Shown one piece after another: positions 61,278-64,000 of a DNA stretch of 64,000 nt (the stretch's first letter is position 1; every line of letters begins with the position of its first letter). Made by a program: the position numbers and the translations under genes. Source of the stretch: JAVBLY01 sp031553035 (GTDB taxonomy: Bacteria > Bacillota > Clostridia > Peptostreptococcales > Anaerovoracaceae). Under the pieces are notes generated by a model. That model had not been told where the DNA came from and did no database searches. It saw only the letters and a program-made list of their open reading frames with translations. Location of the stretch: contig JAVBLY010000006.1 in assembly GCA_031553035.1 (NCBI GenBank), positions 1 to 64,000 of the forward strand, written 5' to 3'.

Positions 61278-62444
61278 ATGGCAAATGTATTTACATCACC
61301 GCAAAATATTATAACCGGTGAAAACGCAATCGAAGCTAGTATGGCATTTATGAAACCTTACGGTGAAAAAGCACTTATCGTAACGGACGATGCCATGGTC
61401 AGGCATGGTTATGTCAAGAAGTTGACCGACCAGCTGGATGAAACCGGAATAGCATACACTGTTTATTCGGGAATCAACACAGAACCGACTCATACTATGA
61501 TAGACGAAGGAGTCAAGATCTATAAAGATGAAAACTGTGAATTCATAATCGGTATAGGCGGAGGAAGCCCGGTAGATGCAATGAAAGCTATCGGTGCAGT
61601 AGTCAAAAATGGCGGAAGCATAACCGAATATATGGGAAAGAAAATCGAAAATAAGCTGCCGTACATCGTAGCTATCCCAACAACTGCAGGAACCGGCTCT
61701 GAAGCCACCGCAGTATCAGTCATCACAAACACCGACACAGATGTCAAGATGATGCTGAAAGACAGCAAACTCATCGCGGATATAGCAATAGTGGATCCCA
61801 TATTCACACTTACAGTACCACCCGATGTTACTGTTGCAACAGGCATCGATGCTCTCGTACATGCTATTGAAGCATATACATCAGCGAAGGCATTCCCAAT
61901 GACAGATCTTTATGCGGCATCGGCGGTCAAGAAAATATTTGAAAATATTTATGAATGTTACACCAACGGTGCAAACATGAATGCAAGAAGAGAGATGGCT
62001 ATAGCTGCTCTTGAAGCAGGAATCGCATTCAGTAACGCTTCAGTTACAATTATCCACGGTATGAGCAGACCTATCGGAGCACTTTTCCATGTAGCTCACG
62101 GTCAATCAAATGCTATGCTTTTGGGCGTAGGTCTTAAATATCTTAAGGGCGGAGCAGTTAAAAGACTGAGCGACCTTGCAAAAGAAATCGGTGTATTCAG
62201 ACAGGGAATGACAAATGATGAAGGAGCGGAAGCATTTGTTACCGCAACTCTTGCACTTCTCAGAACTCTGAATGTCCCAACACTTCAGAAACTCGGTATC
62301 AACGAAGACGATTTCCACAAGAACATACCTAAGATGGCAGGCGATGCAATAGCAAGCGGCAGCCCGGGCAACACAAGAAAAGTACCAAATCAGGAAGAAA
62401 TAGAAGAGTTATATAGAGAACTTTGGATTGAAGGACTCGAGTAG
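61278..62444 (+). CDS. Iron-containing alcohol dehydrogenase
   Basis: 388 residues of the type III Fe-ADH family. NAD-binding GIGGGSPVDAMKAIG is near residue 95, and metal ligands are in ATGIDALVHAIEAY, IIHGMSRPIGALF and HVAHGQSNA. Reactions in this family include butanol, 4-hydroxybutyrate and 5-hydroxyvalerate dehydrogenation. Its place between a CoA-transferase and a crotonase favours a hydroxy-acid substrate over plain alcohol formation. AGGAGG precedes the ATG; codon use is strongly biased, as for abundant proteins. Confidence 0.9.
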   Translation: MANVFTSPQNIITGENAIEASMAFMKPYGEKALIVTDDAMVRHGYVKKLTDQLDETGIAYTVYSGINTEPTHTMIDEGVKIYKDENCEFIIGIGGGSPVDAMKAIGAVVKNGGSITEYMGKKIENKLPYIVAIPTTAGTGSEATAVSVITNTDTDVKMMLKDSKLIADIAIVDPIFTLTVPPDVTVATGIDALVHAIEAYTSAKAFPMTDLYAASAVKKIFENIYECYTNGANMNARREMAIAALEAGIAFSNASVTIIHGMSRPIGALFHVAHGQSNAMLLGVGLKYLKGGAVKRLSDLAKEIGVFRQGMTNDEGAEAFVTATLALLRTLNVPTLQKLGINEDDFHKNIPKMAGDAIASGSPGNTRKVPNQEEIEELYRELWIEGLE

Positions 62445-62466
62445 AGTTATAAAGGAGGAGTATCAA

Positions 62467-63258
62467 ATGGCATATCAAAACGTAAAATTCGAAACAAAAG
62501 AAGGTATAGGATTCGTAACGATCAACAGGCCTGACGCACTTAACGCTCTTAACGGCGAACTGCTGGACGAGCTTTATGATCTTTTCACAAAAATCAAATA
62601 TGATGACGCAGTAAAGACTGTCATAGTAACAGGTGAAGGCAGAGCTTTCGTCGCAGGTGCTGACATTTCCCAGATGGTGAATGCATCAACTCAGGAAATG
62701 AGAGCAATGTCGGAAAAAGGTCAGAACGTAATGAATCTTATTGAAGATGTAGATAAAGTAGTAATAGCTGCTGTCAACGGATTCGCACTTGGCGGAGGAA
62801 ACGAACTTGCAATGGCTTGCGATTTCAGGCTTGCATCGGAAAAGGCAAAGTTCGGTCAGCCTGAAGTAAATCTCGGATTCCCTCCGTTTTTCGGTGGAAC
62901 ACAGAGACTTCCAAGACTTGTTGGAAACGGAATGGCAAAGTATCTCATCTGCAGTGCAGAAATGATCGATGCTCAGGAAGCTATGAGAATAGGTCTTGTT
63001 GAAAGAGTATACGGCGCCGAAGAACTTATGGACGAAGCTGTCAAATTCGCTAAGCTCATCATGACAAAGGCTCCAATAGGTGTTCAGATGGCCATCAACT
63101 GCGTCAACAAGGGTACTGATATGGACAGAGCAAACGGAGTTGCTTACGAAAGAGAAGCAGCAGTAAGTTGCTTTGCTTCAGAAGACAAAACGATTGGCAC
63201 AAAGCACTTCCTTGATAAAAACAAGGATAAGGGCGATGCCAAGTTTGTCGGTAAATAA
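62467..63258 (+). CDS. Enoyl-CoA hydratase (crotonase family)
   Basis: 263 residues. Oxyanion-hole motifs RAFVAGADIS and NGFALGGGNELAMACD are present, and both catalytic glutamates occur (in GNELAM and GQPEVNLG). It should hydrate or dehydrate a short-chain CoA ester such as 3-hydroxybutyryl- or 3-hydroxyvaleryl-CoA. FPPFFGGTQRL replaces the usual IPGAGGTQRL. AAAGGAGG precedes the ATG. Confidence 0.93.
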   Translation: MAYQNVKFETKEGIGFVTINRPDALNALNGELLDELYDLFTKIKYDDAVKTVIVTGEGRAFVAGADISQMVNASTQEMRAMSEKGQNVMNLIEDVDKVVIAAVNGFALGGGNELAMACDFRLASEKAKFGQPEVNLGFPPFFGGTQRLPRLVGNGMAKYLICSAEMIDAQEAMRIGLVERVYGAEELMDEAVKFAKLIMTKAPIGVQMAINCVNKGTDMDRANGVAYEREAAVSCFASEDKTIGTKHFLDKNKDKGDAKFVGK

Positions 63259-63287
63259 TTATAGAATTGTTTTAGCGGGGTAAATTT

Positions 63288-64000
63288 ATGGATTTTAACT
63301 TATCAAAAAGCCATTCACTGCAAAGGGAACTGTTCAGGAAATTCGCAGAAGAACAGGTCGCTCCCCTGGCAGAAGACATGGATGAAGCCGAAGAATACGA
63401 CATGGATCTTCTTGCGAAGATTCAAAAATATGGATTCATGGGCATCCCTTATCCAAAGGAATATGGAGGAGCAGGCGGAGATTATCTCAGCTATGTTCTG
63501 TGTATGGAAGAGCTTTCAGCAGCAGATGCAAGTACGGGCATAATGATTTCCGTACATACATCACTTGCATGCACATGTCTCAATAACTATGCGACAGCGG
63601 AGCAAAAAGAAAAATGGTTAAGACCGCTGATCGATGGAAGCAAGGTCGGCTGCTTCGGACTTACCGAACCAAATGCAGGATCTGATCCGGCGGGACTTCA
63701 GACAAAAGCTGTGCTGGACGGCGATGAATATGTAATCAACGGGTCAAAGATATTCACGACGAATTCAGGTTTTGCAGATACATTTGTAATGTTTGCATTG
63801 ACTGATCCAAAGGCCGGACCCAAAGGTGTTTCATGTTTTGTGATGGACCGGAATACAAAAGGACTCAATATAGGCCAAAATATCAAGAGAATGGGAATAA
63901 GAGCAGCTTCAAACTGTGAAGTCTCATATGATAATGTCAGAGTTCCTGTGGAAAACCTGATCGGCAAAGAAAATCAGGGGTTCAAGATATCAATGAAAGC
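63288..64000 (+). CDS. Acyl-CoA dehydrogenase (partial, runs off the window)
   Basis: The first 237 residues of a short-chain acyl-CoA dehydrogenase: helical N-terminus (SKSHSLQRELFRKFAEEQVAPLAE), FAD and substrate motifs CFGLTEPNAGSDPAG and INGSKIFTTNSG, then the start of the beta domain (NIKRMGIRAASNCEVSYDNVRVP). The catalytic Glu is beyond the end. Butyryl-CoA dehydrogenase is the closest role; a bifunctional hydroxyvaleryl-CoA type is possible. GCGGGG is a weak ribosome site. Confidence 0.92.
   Translation, partial: MDFNLSKSHSLQRELFRKFAEEQVAPLAEDMDEAEEYDMDLLAKIQKYGFMGIPYPKEYGGAGGDYLSYVLCMEELSAADASTGIMISVHTSLACTCLNNYATAEQKEKWLRPLIDGSKVGCFGLTEPNAGSDPAGLQTKAVLDGDEYVINGSKIFTTNSGFADTFVMFALTDPKAGPKGVSCFVMDRNTKGLNIGQNIKRMGIRAASNCEVSYDNVRVPVENLIGKENQGFKISMK

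Noticed and set aside
1..64000. CRISPR arrays, rRNA operons, complete tRNA genes, prophage or intact IS elements
   Set aside because: No regularly spaced direct repeats, no rRNA-like blocks, no cloverleaf sequences and no transposase or phage structural genes were found by reading.

Overview
The window looks like chromosome of an anaerobic, monoderm, low-to-mid GC Clostridia member. Evidence seen in the sequence: clostridial-type enzymes and regulators (reverse rubrerythrin with a Fur-family repressor, ornithine-racemase-like enzyme, [FeFe]-hydrogenase-like sensor, DUF2148 Fe-S protein), a Gram-positive LexA box (CGAAC-N4-GTTCG), SpaA-repeat surface proteins, strong GGAGG ribosome sites, and a CoA-transferase / Fe-alcohol dehydrogenase / crotonase / acyl-CoA dehydrogenase fermentation operon. 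A relative of Clostridiales Family XIII (Anaerovoracaceae) is my inference, not proven. I see no rRNA, complete tRNA, CRISPR array, phage or intact insertion sequence.

Layout. 0-3.6 kb: a Bce-type peptide-sensing/detoxification module (kinase remnant, ATPase, permease) with a codon-usage break near 1,100. 3.7-5.8 kb: a GntR/YtrA-type regulator with an ABC ATPase and permease. 6.2-8.8 kb: a large SpaA-repeat adhesin. 8.9-10.3 kb: a second ATPase/permease pair, paralogous to the first, whose ATPase has lost all catalytic motifs. 10.4-16.3 kb: redox and second-messenger signalling (DUF2148 protein, hydrogenase-like/MCP fusion, V4R sensor with diguanylate cyclase). 16.5-20.7 kb: 3D-domain wall protein, ornithine-racemase-like enzyme, nitrilase-family amidase, MBL hydrolase, cold-shock protein. 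21-24.9 kb: PerR-like repressor with rubrerythrin under a perfect Fur/PerR box, then a TetR / radical SAM / DUF2804 operon. 24.9-31.1 kb: an unrecognised locus with a 978-residue P-loop NTPase, an OmpA-domain lipoprotein and two uncharacterised proteins preceded by a structured RNA. 31-41.6 kb: TypA, an NhaC-type antiporter, a MITE-like element, three membrane proteins of unknown role, a GNAT protein, Tex and an Fe-S oxidoreductase. 41.6-46.4 kb: a sigma-54 circuit (enhancer-binding regulator, tandem palindromic UAS, -24/-12 promoter) driving a transporter, cyclase-family hydrolase and ureohydrolase. 46.5-48.8 kb: a LexA-controlled SOS cassette. 48.9-51.7 kb: a second copy of the structured RNA in front of a peptidase-like protein without catalytic residues, then hemolysin III, a DMT exporter and a flavin reductase. 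51.8-55.3 kb: two tandem ECF sigma/anti-sigma modules. 55.5-64 kb: a secreted C39-like protein, a methionine-synthase-activation-like protein with an amino-acid permease, and the fermentation operon, cut by the window end.

The most novel signal is the pair of leader RNAs (29,687-29,793 and 48,936-49,049). They share long invariant stretches, but an internal hairpin differs completely in sequence while staying perfectly paired, and a central GACCTACC can pair with either a 5' strand or a strand just upstream of the Shine-Dalgarno. This is the signature of a riboswitch-like element and I cannot assign it to any class I know. Other strong points are the dead ABC ATPase, the complete sigma-54 circuit, the hydrogenase-like sensor fused to a chemotaxis signalling domain, and the NTPase/OmpA-lipoprotein locus.
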